A stretch of 64,000 bases of DNA from Rhizobiaceae bacterium (GCA_014238155.1 JABABQ010000041.1:62001-126000); one strand, 5' to 3'. Positions 23,302 through 32,728 are shown, numbered from the stretch's first letter. The notes: a model not told the origin generated them from the sequence alone. Numbers and translations are program-made.

Positions 23302-24567
23302 TTATCGTTTCAGATTGACCAGAACATCAAGCAGATCTGATCCGGTTTGAAACGCCTTGGAATTAGCGGTGTAGCTGCGTTGTGACTGAATCATTGTTGT
23401 CAGTTCGCTGGCCAGATCGACATTCGACTGTTCAAGTGCGGAAGGTACGACTTCGCCAAAGCTGCCATTGCCGGGAAAGCCGATCTGCACCGAACCGGAA
23501 TTTTGACTTTCCAGAAAGATACTGCCGGTCTGGGCCGTCAATTGGTCAGGGCTGGTGACTGATGCGAGAGGAATCTGGTACAGCGCTCGAAACGAGCCGT
23601 CCCCATATCGCGCATGCAATACCCCGTCACTGCCTATATCAATACCGGTTATCGGCGAAGGCGGGTTACCATTCACCTTGGCTTCCAAAACCGTATATTC
23701 GGCGGCAAGCTGGCTCATCCCGGTTAGATCAATCGACGTTGCCGTACCATTTGGTATGGTAAAGCTAATTGAATTTATGCTTGCTCCGGTTAAACCACCT
23801 GTGGTGATATCAAAGTTCAAAGTATCCGTGGCAAGTGCCGCGCTGGAATATGGAAATCCGGTACCGATCGACGCATCCGCCTGATCATAGATGGCCACCT
23901 CCCAATCACCAGCAGCAGTATTTGTGAAATACATATCAACCAGCCGCTCCTCACCAAGGTTATCATAGACCACCAGTGATGTTTTCTGATCGAATTCTGA
24001 AGTTGCCAGGTTGGCAGAAGGCAATGGCACCGCGGTCGGAACAGTGCTGGAGGGCAAGTTGGCAGTGAACGTGCCCTGACTGCTTGGATTGGCAATCAGA
24101 TCAAATTCAACAATTGAAACTTCTTCCAACCCACCAAAACCGTTGGCTACTGCAGATACAGGTCCGTTTTCCAGGCTGTAGCCGGTCAAAACCATGCCGG
24201 CAGAGTTAACCAATCGGCCCTCACCGTCGGCTACAAAAGAGCCGGCTCTCGTTAAATAGGGTGATCCCGAAGCATCGTTGACAATAAAAAACCCGTTGCC
24301 GTTGATCGCCAGATCCGTAACAGAACTTGTATATTCAAGCGTACCTTGTGTGGATACAGTCTGACGCAGGTCGGTCAAAACACCACCAGACCCAACTTGG
24401 GAGCTGGTATCAGATTGACCCGGCGTTACCAATTGCGAGAATTGGGTATTGTAGGCTTTGTACCCAGTGGTGTCTGAATTGGCGATGTTGTCAGCAACCG
24501 CCGACAATCTATTGGCCTGAGCTTGCATACCAGAAACACTGGTTCTCATCATTCCATAAAGGCTCAT
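23302..24567 (-). CDS. flgE: Flagellar hook protein FlgE
   Basis: Hook subunit, 421 aa. N-terminal MRTSVSGMQAQANRLSAVAD and the NIANSDTTGYK motif are typical; the C terminus has the conserved LTTMIQSQRSYTANSKAFQT. The start codon follows a CAGGAG site. Its promoter region carries one copy of the putative FtcR element, so flgE probably starts its own transcript even though ftcR lies directly upstream. Confidence 0.95.
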   Translation of the reverse strand: MSLYGMMRTSVSGMQAQANRLSAVADNIANSDTTGYKAYNTQFSQLVTPGQSDTSSQVGSGGVLTDLRQTVSTQGTLEYTSSVTDLAINGNGFFIVNDASGSPYLTRAGSFVADGEGRLVNSAGMVLTGYSLENGPVSAVANGFGGLEEVSIVEFDLIANPSSQGTFTANLPSSTVPTAVPLPSANLATSEFDQKTSLVVYDNLGEERLVDMYFTNTAAGDWEVAIYDQADASIGTGFPYSSAALATDTLNFDITTGGLTGASINSISFTIPNGTATSIDLTGMSQLAAEYTVLEAKVNGNPPSPITGIDIGSDGVLHARYGDGSFRALYQIPLASVTSPDQLTAQTGSIFLESQNSGSVQIGFPGNGSFGEVVPSALEQSNVDLASELTTMIQSQRSYTANSKAFQTGSDLLDVLVNLKR

Positions 24568-24615
24568 TTTGGATACTCCTGGGTTTACCGATTATGCCAA
24601 CCCTAGTGTACCAAC

Positions 24616-24632
24616 CTTGCCTGAAACGTTTG
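24616..24632 (-). promoter_or_regulatory. Putative FtcR/Rem site upstream of flgE
   Basis: Minus strand reads CAAACGTTTCAGGCAAG, ending 49 nt from the flgE start codon. It matches the copies before flgB, the DUF1217 gene and motA in sequence, orientation and distance. An inverted repeat (GCCTGA/TCAGGC, 24619-24639) overlaps it and reaches into the end of ftcR. Confidence 0.5.
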
Positions 24633-24633
24633 G

Positions 24634-25359
24634 TCAGGCGGAAGCTCCCACCACGCCGGATCCAGAAAGTTCAAGGCTTTCTCTGACTTGCACTGGCATC
24701 AGGCGATAGCCGAGATATCTCTTTGAATCGATTGGGTCATAGCCCAGAGCATTGCGCAACTTCTTACGCAATTTGCTGATGTGGCTTTCAATGACATTTT
24801 CCTCAACGTCCTCGTTGAAGACACCGTAAATAGCGCTGAAAATTTGCGATTTGTTGGCCCGACGGTCGCCAATAGAAGCAAGATATTCCAGAATTCGCCG
24901 TTCCCGGCGAGGCAGCGGAAACGTTTGATCGTCAATGGCAGGATCACGCCCGTCAAGATAAATGTGGAGCCGGTCCAGATGAACACAACTTTCCTTGTTG
25001 GCCGTGCGCCGCTTGATCGCAGCTATACGGGCGATGATTTCTCTGACGTGAACCGGTTTTTTGACGACGTCATCAACGCCACTTTCAAACAGTTTTAACG
25101 TGTCCTCCAGCGACGACTGATCGAGGAGTGCGATGACCGGTGCGTTGGTTTTTTCACGGATGGCCGCGGGAGAAAGGCCCTCCATCTCAGACACACCGAT
25201 CAAGCACGCCCCTACCGAAGTTAAATCTTCCTCGCTTGCAGAATTCATCCACCCATCGAATTCTACCTGGTCAAATCCTGCACTGGGAAATCCCTCATTT
25301 CCAAACTGCGATGAAAAGCCCTGCTGTACCAGTTCGCGTTCATCAATTATTACGATCAC
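24634..25359 (-). CDS. ftcR: FtcR/Rem-type orphan response regulator
   Basis: OmpR-family regulator of flagellar genes, 241 aa. An atypical receiver domain (1-115) precedes a winged-helix DNA-binding domain (~130-225, with RRERRILEYLASIGDRRANK and ENVIESHISKLRKKL). The usual phosphoacceptor aspartate is replaced: the strand-3 end reads CLIG (Gly55), while the distal KPVHVREI lysine is kept. In Sinorhizobium (Rem) and Brucella (FtcR) the homologue acts below VisNR and activates structural genes. Neighbours fliK, motC and flgE match that locus. Confidence 0.88.
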   Translation of the reverse strand: MIVIIDERELVQQGFSSQFGNEGFPSAGFDQVEFDGWMNSASEEDLTSVGACLIGVSEMEGLSPAAIREKTNAPVIALLDQSSLEDTLKLFESGVDDVVKKPVHVREIIARIAAIKRRTANKESCVHLDRLHIYLDGRDPAIDDQTFPLPRRERRILEYLASIGDRRANKSQIFSAIYGVFNEDVEENVIESHISKLRKKLRNALGYDPIDSKRYLGYRLMPVQVRESLELSGSGVVGASA

Positions 25360-25380
25360 GAATATTCCCCCGAATCATTA

Positions 25381-25451
25381 TTACCCTGTGGATAACCGTA
25401 AAGGGGGTAAGGAATCCGCGACTATTGCAAAATATTGCATGCAAGATCTTG
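25381..25451. promoter_or_regulatory. Palindromes upstream of ftcR
   Basis: Three dyads lie between the ftcR start and the transglycosylase gene: TTACCC/GGGTAA (25381-25410), TTGCATGCAA (25435-25444) and CAAGATCTTG (25442-25451). LuxR-type dimers such as VisN/VisR bind dyads and control rem in Sinorhizobium, so these are candidate operators. This is inference from position. Confidence 0.35.
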
Positions 25452-25498
25452 AGGTTGATAAGAGGAACATAACGCCAACATTTGCTGGGAGAAGACTC

Positions 25499-26065
25499 TT
25501 AATACATTGATTTACATATGCTATTGGAAGATGTTGTATTCGTTGCAAATTTCCTGTCGATCATGTGGTGAAGTACGCGGCAGACATATTTTTTTTGTGC
25601 TGCGTGGTTTTTGTCGCCTGCATGATAACGCGCAACTGCCACTGACCAGCTGCCATGGCGGTCTTTCAGGCGCCGTAGAAAGCGAGCTGAATAGTTCACA
25701 TTAAGCCGCGGATCAAGCATTGATTCCAAGGATCGAAATTCAGCGGCGTGATATTTGTGATTGATTTGCATGCATCCAAGATCGATCAAGTTTCGTCCTA
25801 ACGCCCGTTGCCTTTTAAATATGTTCAGCGCTTCACGTTGACTGTTTGGAAAAAATGTCCGCCCCTCCACATTAAGTGCATAGGGGTGAAGGCGACCCTT
25901 TCGACCGGATTCAGCAAGCCCCACGGCATAAAGCAGGGCGATCGGAACATCGTATTTCTGAGCTGCCAGATAGATATGTTCTTCACAGACATTGGCTTTT
26001 GCAGTCGAAATACTGATCTGAGAGCTAAATAATATTGTGAGTAGCAGTGTTTTCTTCATCAACAT
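25499..26065 (-). CDS. Lytic transglycosylase in the flagellar cluster
   Basis: 188 aa. A signal peptide (KKTLLLTILFSSQISISTAKA) is followed by an SLT/goose-lysozyme-type domain with the catalytic glutamate in YAVGLAESG and the conserved LGCMQINHKYH. It probably opens the peptidoglycan for rod growth, replacing the muramidase domain missing from the FlgJ-like protein. The coding start overlaps the end of fliK by up to 41 nt; ATG 26065 or ATG 26059 may be used. The C-terminal ~25 residues are basic and unrecognised. Confidence 0.8.
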   Translation of the reverse strand: MLMKKTLLLTILFSSQISISTAKANVCEEHIYLAAQKYDVPIALLYAVGLAESGRKGRLHPYALNVEGRTFFPNSQREALNIFKRQRALGRNLIDLGCMQINHKYHAAEFRSLESMLDPRLNVNYSARFLRRLKDRHGSWSVAVARYHAGDKNHAAQKKYVCRVLHHMIDRKFATNTTSSNSICKSMY

Positions 26066-27554
26066 TCGTCATGTCTTTTGCGGGTTGGCTGTTGTCTTCT
26101 GCCGTACGATTGTCCCGCTGCGACGTTCCGGTTTCGGACTTGCCTGCGGCACCCCCATATTCTGATTGTGCAGTGCTTTGAAATTGTGATGTATTTTCCG
26201 ACTGTGGGCCGCTGATAGTAATGCCGTCGACCTTAAATCCCAGGTTCCGGAGGTTGTTCACCAAAGAATCCTGATCCACCAGCAGTGCCCGATAGGCTTG
26301 ATCGGTTGCCGTGCGAACTTCGATCGTCACCTGGCCCTGATGCATACGCAAACTCAGTTCCAACTTGCCCAGTTCCACCGGGTTGAGCGTCACATTCAAG
26401 GCTTGAAGTACCTTGCCGTTTGGCTTCACAGATTCGGTGAACTGCACCGAAGGGGCCGATAACATTCTGGTCCAGTTTGTATTTTCTTTAATTGCCGTAA
26501 TCAACGTCTGTGAAGGTTGCCCGAGTGTGCCAAGCGAAAGGTCGTTGACCGGTTTGACTGGTGCAGCATCTGTTGTCGGCAGCGGCATCGCAGAATTTTC
26601 CTGGTTTGAACCAGTGGCGCGAACCTGGCTGGCAACTTCACCGCGTTGATGCCCAGATGCATTTTGAAGTTCCACGCCAGAGCGGAATGTTGTGGTTTCA
26701 TTTTGAAGTGCTGCCAACGGCATCTGTTTTCGCAAGTCCGCTGCGACAGTCTGCTTCCCATCGGCTTTGCCAGATGACTTTGGCGGCATGACAACCGATT
26801 CCGCGGCCAGTGCTCTATTTGGCATTGTACCACCTGGTACGGTATCTGATGAAGACATAACCTGCCTGCTGGTGCCAGCGCGTAAATTCACAGGTTCAGA
26901 AACCACTGGGCCCATTTTCGAATTCGTTGTTTCCCCATCATTGGTGGGAACTGCCGCCGGGACGACAGGATCAATCTTTATCGGTGATTTGGTTCTTGCA
27001 ACGTCGGCACCTGCTTGCACTGCGGGGCTGCCAGCCATTGCCAAACGTTCTGCCGCCAATTCAAAACCATTAAGCAGGTTGGTTGATTCGCTGGTATCCA
27101 AATGCTCCTCAAAGGATTCGGCTTCAATTTCATCAGCCTCGGATACAGCAACACCCGTCGCGACTGGTTCACTGTTGTCTGAAAATAGTGTTTCCGGCGT
27201 AAGATTGTCTCTGGACACTGTTTCCACCTGCAAGGCGGGCTCAGCGGTATTTTCTTCCAATGACACTCCAAGTTTTTCGTTGGTGAGTATTGTATCTGAA
27301 TCTGCACTACCAAGATCTGAGTTTCCCATGCCGATATAGGCCGCCTTGGCATCACTAAATTGAATGCCGACACCAGCCTTGGCCGCAACGGAATTTTCAG
27401 CCTGGCCTTCAGGTTTCTGAATCTTGAGAGCTGAGCGCGCATCACTCAGCAAGCGGCCAAACCCGGCGCCACCCTTTTCTTGTGGTGATCCGGGCAACGA
27501 TCTGTCGGAGTGTAAAGCAGGCGTCGATTTCAAATTAACTAAATTCTGGAACAT
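26025..27554 (-). CDS. fliK: Flagellar hook-length control protein FliK
   Basis: 509 aa. The long N-terminal part (~1-350) is low-complexity, rich in Ala, Ser, Thr and Val, as expected of the molecular ruler. The C-terminal FliK domain (~370-450) is clear: LNPVELGKLELSLRMHQGQV followed by RNLGFKVDGITISG. Rhizobial homologues were once called MotD. It directly follows motC in the motB-motC-fliK order known from Sinorhizobium. Confidence 0.88.
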   Translation of the reverse strand: MFQNLVNLKSTPALHSDRSLPGSPQEKGGAGFGRLLSDARSALKIQKPEGQAENSVAAKAGVGIQFSDAKAAYIGMGNSDLGSADSDTILTNEKLGVSLEENTAEPALQVETVSRDNLTPETLFSDNSEPVATGVAVSEADEIEAESFEEHLDTSESTNLLNGFELAAERLAMAGSPAVQAGADVARTKSPIKIDPVVPAAVPTNDGETTNSKMGPVVSEPVNLRAGTSRQVMSSSDTVPGGTMPNRALAAESVVMPPKSSGKADGKQTVAADLRKQMPLAALQNETTTFRSGVELQNASGHQRGEVASQVRATGSNQENSAMPLPTTDAAPVKPVNDLSLGTLGQPSQTLITAIKENTNWTRMLSAPSVQFTESVKPNGKVLQALNVTLNPVELGKLELSLRMHQGQVTIEVRTATDQAYRALLVDQDSLVNNLRNLGFKVDGITISGPQSENTSQFQSTAQSEYGGAAGKSETGTSQRDNRTAEDNSQPAKDMTNVDEENTATHNII

Positions 27555-27555
27555 G

Positions 27556-28863
27556 TTACTCGCTCAATAGACTATCAATATCGGACAGACGCTTTTGGGT
27601 ATTGCCGATGAACTGATCGATTTCACTTTGATTCTTTTCCATTTCCATCATGGCAGAAGAAGTTGGCCTGGAGCTTGCGCCCTTGCCGACAACGTCGCCA
27701 CCGTCGTCGCTGTTATCGCTGTCGTCACGGACGCCGGTTGTTGGTATATTTTCCAGAGTGTCCTGCACCATTGGCCGCGCCGAACTCTTCGGTACACTTA
27801 CGGCGTTCGAATTGGTTTGCACATTATCGATAGGTGCTACGATATATCCCAATATTCCTCGGGCTCGTTGCAACAACCTCAAGTCAGCCGCAGCCAGTCG
27901 ATTTTGATCCAGGGCATCCAAATCGGCCAATAGCGCGTTGGGTTCTTGTGTGGTCATAGCCGAAAGCAATTGAAACAGCAGTAATTGTACCGGGTTGATG
28001 GAAAACGTATTTTTGGCACCAGACAGGTCTTCAATTTTGGCAATCGAAAATTCTGCCAGTTTCATATGACCAGACTCCAGCGCTCCCCGAACAAGATGCA
28101 TGTGAAATGCGGCCGCAAATGCCGGAGGCATCAAGTCTCCCAATTCACCGACATCATCCAGCGAAATGGTGCGCCGCATTGAAAATATGCCTTTTCGCAA
28201 CATCACCAGATATTGTTTTCGGTAAGGGGATCCAATGAAACGTCGAGCATATTGCTTGGCCATTTTGACAAAAGATCTGCCCTCGCCAAATGCCGCATGC
28301 AAAGACATTAAACGGCGCAAACTGGCCTCTTCAAGTAATGTGCCCGGAGCCGAGAGGCGCACCAGATTATATTGACTAATAGCCCGTTTAGGAACTTTGC
28401 GACTGTAAAGATTTCCCTTGGCAAAGGCCACAAAGGGCACCAGGCGACCATCCAGATCTGAGTGGTCAATATCTGCAAATCTCTTCGTGGCCTGATTTCG
28501 TTTGCGCTCCCTGTAGTCGATAACAGCTCGTGCAAGTTTGCGGTGAAGCCTTGGCGACTTAACTTCTCTAAGAGCTTCAATCACCGCGCCGGAACCGGTG
28601 CCGACGATTCCAAATATGACCAATGCGCGTATTTCTGCAGCACTCATATCGGTGGCATTGCCGGATTCAGCGATGCCTGCATCCAGCAGTTTCATCAGGT
28701 GTTTTTGCAGTGGCAATGCCGCCACGTCGCCTCGGGCAATGCGGTCCTGAACCTGAAGCAGACTGAGCATCAGTGAATCGATCTTGACGGGATCCGCCGC
28801 GCAGGCAACACCACCGGTCAGACATGTTGCAAGGATGGCAGAAATCAACCGTTTCATAGTCAC
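27556..28863 (-). CDS. motC: Periplasmic motility protein MotC
   Basis: 435 aa with a signal peptide (RLISAILATCLTGGVACAA). Matches rhizobial MotC, a periplasmic protein needed for flagellar rotation that interacts with MotB. The first possible start is a GTG overlapping the motB stop by 4 nt (GTGA); an ATG two codons later is equally possible. Its putative chaperone MotE is encoded at 37264-37797. Confidence 0.88.
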   Translation of the reverse strand: MTMKRLISAILATCLTGGVACAADPVKIDSLMLSLLQVQDRIARGDVAALPLQKHLMKLLDAGIAESGNATDMSAAEIRALVIFGIVGTGSGAVIEALREVKSPRLHRKLARAVIDYRERKRNQATKRFADIDHSDLDGRLVPFVAFAKGNLYSRKVPKRAISQYNLVRLSAPGTLLEEASLRRLMSLHAAFGEGRSFVKMAKQYARRFIGSPYRKQYLVMLRKGIFSMRRTISLDDVGELGDLMPPAFAAAFHMHLVRGALESGHMKLAEFSIAKIEDLSGAKNTFSINPVQLLLFQLLSAMTTQEPNALLADLDALDQNRLAAADLRLLQRARGILGYIVAPIDNVQTNSNAVSVPKSSARPMVQDTLENIPTTGVRDDSDNSDDGGDVVGKGASSRPTSSAMMEMEKNQSEIDQFIGNTQKRLSDIDSLLSE

Positions 28864-30347
28864 AGCACTTCAAGCAGAATTTCGATGCGTCTGTTCTCTT
28901 CAGCTTCGGGATCACCGGGAACACGTAATACCCGATCGGAAAACCCAACGACCTGCGAAACTCTTTTTTCTTGCAGGCCGCCTCTTTCCAACATCAAACG
29001 AGCCGCATGGGCCCGGGCAGTGGAAAGTCGCCAATTGTCATAGTCCTTTCCGGAATAGGGTCGCCCATCGGTGTGCCCATAGACCCGGACTTTTCCCGGG
29101 CGGGAGGACAATACCGTGGAGATTTCTGCCATCGCCAGAACCACTTCGCCTTTTGGAATGGCAGATCCTACCTGGAACATGCTGAACCCGAACTGATCTG
29201 TAATCGAGATCAACACACCGTCGTCCTGAATCTTAACGGAGAGGCTTTCCGATATTTGTTCAGACCTACCCAACTTCGCTTCAAGACGCTGTTTGATCTG
29301 TTGACGGATATCGTGCGCCTCAGACTTAATTTTTTCAGCCGTCTCAGCAACCTTTTCTGCTTTCTTCCGCGCCTCGGCTTTGGCGAATTCTTCTGCTTTC
29401 TTCCGCACCTCGGCCTTAGCGAATTCTTCAGCCTTCATTTTTTTCTCGGCTTCCAGTTCCTCGGCCGCTTTCGGCATTTTTTCAGCCTCTGCTATCTCAG
29501 CTGCATCATGCGCCTCTGCATTCGCATCTGCGGCCTTCGCCTTTGCATCTGGGGCCTTCGCCTTTGCATCAAGGGCCTTCGTCTCACCCTCGGCTTTCTC
29601 CAATTTTTTGGATGATTTATCTTTATTTCCAGCAAGTTGTGTTTGTCCAGCAGCAGTAGCACCATCTCTTTGTTCAACCTCCAGACTGGCTGCAAGGACG
29701 TAATCATCCAGTTTTACCGGGCTGTCCAATCCACGCTGTTCCAACGTTCCCTGATCTGACGTTTTCTCGCCGGGTCCAGCGTGATTGGTCTCAGCATTTG
29801 CCACCTGCATCGCCAGAGATTGCTCGTCCTCGGGTGATTTCATCACCTCGGCGAACGGATCCAGCAAGGCGTCTTCCTGGTTAAGGACGGCTTCGGAGAA
29901 TTCTTCCTGAACGCTCATTGCAACTTCAAGTTTCTCAATTTCGGATTTTGCCAGATCATCCAGAACAGCAAATGGGTCTTTGAAGAAATCTTCCTCACGT
30001 ACGGTTGTTTCTGAAACCTCAATTTCCTGTTTTTGTCTGTTCTGTCCGTCGTTCTTTTTATCTTCTTCGTCGTCTTCTTCTGCTGGCAAATCAGAACTTG
30101 AGGATTCTTCAAGACCCTTGATGCTGCGAGTCCGATCAATAAGTTTGACGGGATTAAAATAGCTGGCCACGGATTTTTTAGTTTTTTCATTGGCGGCATT
30201 GACCAACCACAAAACTAGAAACAGCGCCATCATTGCCGTCATGAAGTCAGCAAAAGCAATTTTCCAGGCACCGCCGTGATGGCCGTCACCGCCTCCGCCC
30301 GAACGTTTGACAATGATGATTTCTTGTTTTTCTTCTTCGGCACTCAT
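28860..30347 (-). CDS. motB: Flagellar motor stator protein MotB (long, repeat-containing)
   Basis: 495 aa. One N-terminal membrane helix with the stator motif FADFMTAMMALFLVLWL places the proton-carrying aspartate at residue 34. The C-terminal OmpA-like peptidoglycan-binding domain (~385-495) has VYGHTDGRPYSGKDYDNWRLS and NRRIEILLEV. Between them lies an unusually long acidic then Lys/Ala/Glu-rich linker with internal repeats. It overlaps the fliH-like gene and motC by 4 nt each. motA lies far away, at 45027. Confidence 0.93.
   Translation of the reverse strand: MSAEEEKQEIIIVKRSGGGGDGHHGGAWKIAFADFMTAMMALFLVLWLVNAANEKTKKSVASYFNPVKLIDRTRSIKGLEESSSSDLPAEEDDEEDKKNDGQNRQKQEIEVSETTVREEDFFKDPFAVLDDLAKSEIEKLEVAMSVQEEFSEAVLNQEDALLDPFAEVMKSPEDEQSLAMQVANAETNHAGPGEKTSDQGTLEQRGLDSPVKLDDYVLAASLEVEQRDGATAAGQTQLAGNKDKSSKKLEKAEGETKALDAKAKAPDAKAKAADANAEAHDAAEIAEAEKMPKAAEELEAEKKMKAEEFAKAEVRKKAEEFAKAEARKKAEKVAETAEKIKSEAHDIRQQIKQRLEAKLGRSEQISESLSVKIQDDGVLISITDQFGFSMFQVGSAIPKGEVVLAMAEISTVLSSRPGKVRVYGHTDGRPYSGKDYDNWRLSTARAHAARLMLERGGLQEKRVSQVVGFSDRVLRVPGDPEAEENRRIEILLEVL
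29355..29570. repeat. In-frame repeats encoding the MotB linker
   Basis: A 36-nt unit (two copies from 29355 and 29391) encodes EEFAKAE-R-KKA. A 21-nt unit (copies at 29532 and 29553) encodes DAKAKA-. Copies differ at a few bases, so the array is a decaying or slowly changing tandem repeat inside motB. Confidence 0.8.
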
Positions 30348-31033
30348 CGGTTCAGCGCCTTATCGATTTTCTTGGCCCAGTCGCCAATTCGAGTGGAGAG
30401 AATTTGTTCGTTGAGACGGACAACCAGGTCGGTTGAATCTGATTGTTCAACGTCGATTTGACAAGTTCCGCCTGCCAATGCTGTTGAAACCGCATTTGTC
30501 AGATTTGCGGGTCCGCTGAGTTTAATGCGATCAATTGCTTCGGTTTTGATGGCATGTTTAATGTCACTAACCAATTGTTCTATGCTGGCGCTGGACAGGC
30601 GCTGCTGCAGCAATTGCTCGAGCGATTGCACCAACATAAATTCCAACTTGTCGGCGACCTGATCTATTAATCCCGATTGCAGATCCTGCAACTGTGACAT
30701 GATTTCATTGTTATGCGCGGCTTCCATTTGTTCCAACTCGGCAGCATGTTGAACTCGCAAATCATCCAATCCATCTACCTGATCTTCAACGAGCACAATT
30801 GCGGGTTCTGATACTTCTTCTTGGAGCGCCGGGCCGCCTTGCAGTTGGTCCAGTTCGGACGCGAGCCTGGCGAGGTCATCGTCTTCATTAACCGGTTGAA
30901 TGTCGGATTGATCCACCCAAATCTGTTGATCAGCCGGTTGCCCAAATAGCGGTTTGAATTCCTGCCCGCGCGGCCGAATGTGGTCTTCACCTTTGGAAAA
31001 ATCGGGCAGGTGCGAAAATCCAGGAGCAGTCAT
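30344..31033 (-). CDS. FliH-like export ATPase regulator
   Basis: 229 aa. An acidic N-terminal half is followed by a helical segment (~95-150) and a C-terminal domain whose layout fits FliH/SctL: LSGPANLTNAV, then a VEQSDSTDLVVRLNEQIL-ST-IGDW ending. FliH holds the FliI ATPase at the export gate. It lies between fliF and motB with 1- and 4-nt overlaps. Sequence similarity to textbook FliH is weak, so the call rests on architecture and position. Confidence 0.6.
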   Translation of the reverse strand: MTAPGFSHLPDFSKGEDHIRPRGQEFKPLFGQPADQQIWVDQSDIQPVNEDDDLARLASELDQLQGGPALQEEVSEPAIVLVEDQVDGLDDLRVQHAAELEQMEAAHNNEIMSQLQDLQSGLIDQVADKLEFMLVQSLEQLLQQRLSSASIEQLVSDIKHAIKTEAIDRIKLSGPANLTNAVSTALAGGTCQIDVEQSDSTDLVVRLNEQILSTRIGDWAKKIDKALNR

Positions 31034-32694
31034 CAGGCCGCCTCTGAATCAAGCCACCGCCGAAGTACCTGGGCCGACGCCTCTTCATTTTGGGACGCGA
31101 ATTCTTCCAACCGTTCCTGAGGCGACTTCTTGAACTGTCCAAAAAGATTGTCAGTATCCGCATCAAGTTGATCTTCCAGGCCGAAAGATGGTTCCAATTC
31201 CGGAGCAGCGATCTGCTCCAGGTCGCTGGGTGCTGCCAGCGCTGCGTCAGCCTGACTGTCTGCAGCCAATGCGGCCTGCGCTGAGGCAGTTGATGTCCGT
31301 GTCAGCGAATTGATGAGCGGGCGTATTCCCATAAATATCAACAAGATGGAACCAATCAGGAAGGCAAGGGAATTGATCATGGTGCCGAGTTGATCAGTCA
31401 ACTTATCCGCGATGCTCCGCTGTGGCAGCTCTGCGGTTCCTATTTGATCCACAAATTCAACCGCTGCGACGTCAATCAAGTCGCCGCGCTGTTGATCAAA
31501 GCCCATTGCAGCCATCGCAACGCGTTTGATCTGCTCCATGCGTTCGTTCAGTTGTTCCGGTGTGAATTGCTCACCAAGCACGTCTTCCAAACGCTTTCGG
31601 TTCAAAATAATTGATGCTGATAGCTTCTTAACTTCAAACCCATTGCTGAATGTCGCGACCTTTTTGGAGTTGAGTTCGTAATTTGTTGTCTCCTCGCGGC
31701 GTTCACTTTCCTGAGAAGTTTGTGGGCCAGCGGCAGCCGCCGCCGGCTCGGCATTCGGCAAATTCTGGTCGACGCTTGACGGAGCAGAACTTGATTTTTG
31801 AGAATTGGAATCCTGGGTCTTCACAACCTGAACAGATCGTTCGATCCGAGACTCCGGATCATAAATGGTTTCCTCAATCTGACGCCTGTCAGTGTCGACA
31901 GTTGCCTGAACATTTACCCTGAAATTGTGCGCTCCAAGATAAGGGGAAAGAGCCGTGACAACATTCGTTTTCAACTGATCCTCGACCATTTTCTGAATGC
32001 TGATCGAATTGTTCAACGTGCTGGTGGATGGATCCTCTCCTGCTGCCAGCAATCGGCCGGATGCATCCAGTACGGTGACATTTTCCAACAGAAGTTGTGG
32101 TACGGCTGCTGCAACCAGATGGCGAATGGCAAACGCAGCCTTGGTGCCCTGCGATCCATTGGTGCGCACCAGAACGGAAGCAGAAGCCTCCCGGTTTTTC
32201 GAACCGAAACTGCGATTATCCGGTTTAACAATATGGACGCGCGCGGCTTTGATGCCGCTGATGGCCTGGATTGATCGGGCGATTTCGCCCTCCAACACAC
32301 GCACCCGGGTCACTTCCTGCATGAACGAAGTCAAACCAAGCGAGCCCAGGTTATCGAACAGCTCATAGCCGGATCCTGAACTGCTGGGCAGGCCTTTCTC
32401 AGCCAGGATCATACGGGCCTTGCTGGTTTTTCCGGTTTCAACGAGCACCGAGGTGCCGTTGTTGTCGACGTCATAGGAAATGCCGGCATCGGCCAATACA
32501 ATGCCAATACGGTTGATGTCATCACGTTCCAGGCCGACATAAAGCGTTTCAAACGCGGGTCGGTTTACGTATTTCGCCCCCAATCCAATGGAAACCACAA
32601 CGAGCAGTGCGGCGACGGCCAAAGTGACAAGTCGGCGAGGTCCCAGCGCCGACAAATTTGACCAGATGAGCTGAAGTTGATCCTGCACGTGCAA
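31033..32694 (-). CDS. fliF: Flagellar MS-ring protein FliF
   Basis: 553 aa. Two membrane helices (~22-43 and ~437-460) bracket the periplasmic ring-building domains, with the family motif YVGLERDDINRIGIVLADAG and GYELFDNLGSLGLTSFMQE near the N terminus. The C-terminal cytoplasmic tail, which should bind FliG, ends in QVLRRWLDSEA. It heads the fliF, fliH-like, motB, motC, fliK series. Confidence 0.95.
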   Translation of the reverse strand: MHVQDQLQLIWSNLSALGPRRLVTLAVAALLVVVSIGLGAKYVNRPAFETLYVGLERDDINRIGIVLADAGISYDVDNNGTSVLVETGKTSKARMILAEKGLPSSSGSGYELFDNLGSLGLTSFMQEVTRVRVLEGEIARSIQAISGIKAARVHIVKPDNRSFGSKNREASASVLVRTNGSQGTKAAFAIRHLVAAAVPQLLLENVTVLDASGRLLAAGEDPSTSTLNNSISIQKMVEDQLKTNVVTALSPYLGAHNFRVNVQATVDTDRRQIEETIYDPESRIERSVQVVKTQDSNSQKSSSAPSSVDQNLPNAEPAAAAAGPQTSQESERREETTNYELNSKKVATFSNGFEVKKLSASIILNRKRLEDVLGEQFTPEQLNERMEQIKRVAMAAMGFDQQRGDLIDVAAVEFVDQIGTAELPQRSIADKLTDQLGTMINSLAFLIGSILLIFMGIRPLINSLTRTSTASAQAALAADSQADAALAAPSDLEQIAAPELEPSFGLEDQLDADTDNLFGQFKKSPQERLEEFASQNEEASAQVLRRWLDSEAA

Positions 32695-32728
32695 CGCTTC
32701 CTAACAAAACTTCTCTCACGTTAACGAT

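Noticed and set aside
24619-24639. Inverted repeat GCCTGA/TCAGGC as a terminator of ftcR
   Set aside because: No T-run follows and it overlaps the conserved flgE promoter element; the dyad may be coincidental.
26767-27339. 190-codon plus-strand frame inside fliK
   Set aside because: The Ser/Ala/Val-rich translation is what an antisense read of the low-complexity FliK ruler gives; no start signal.
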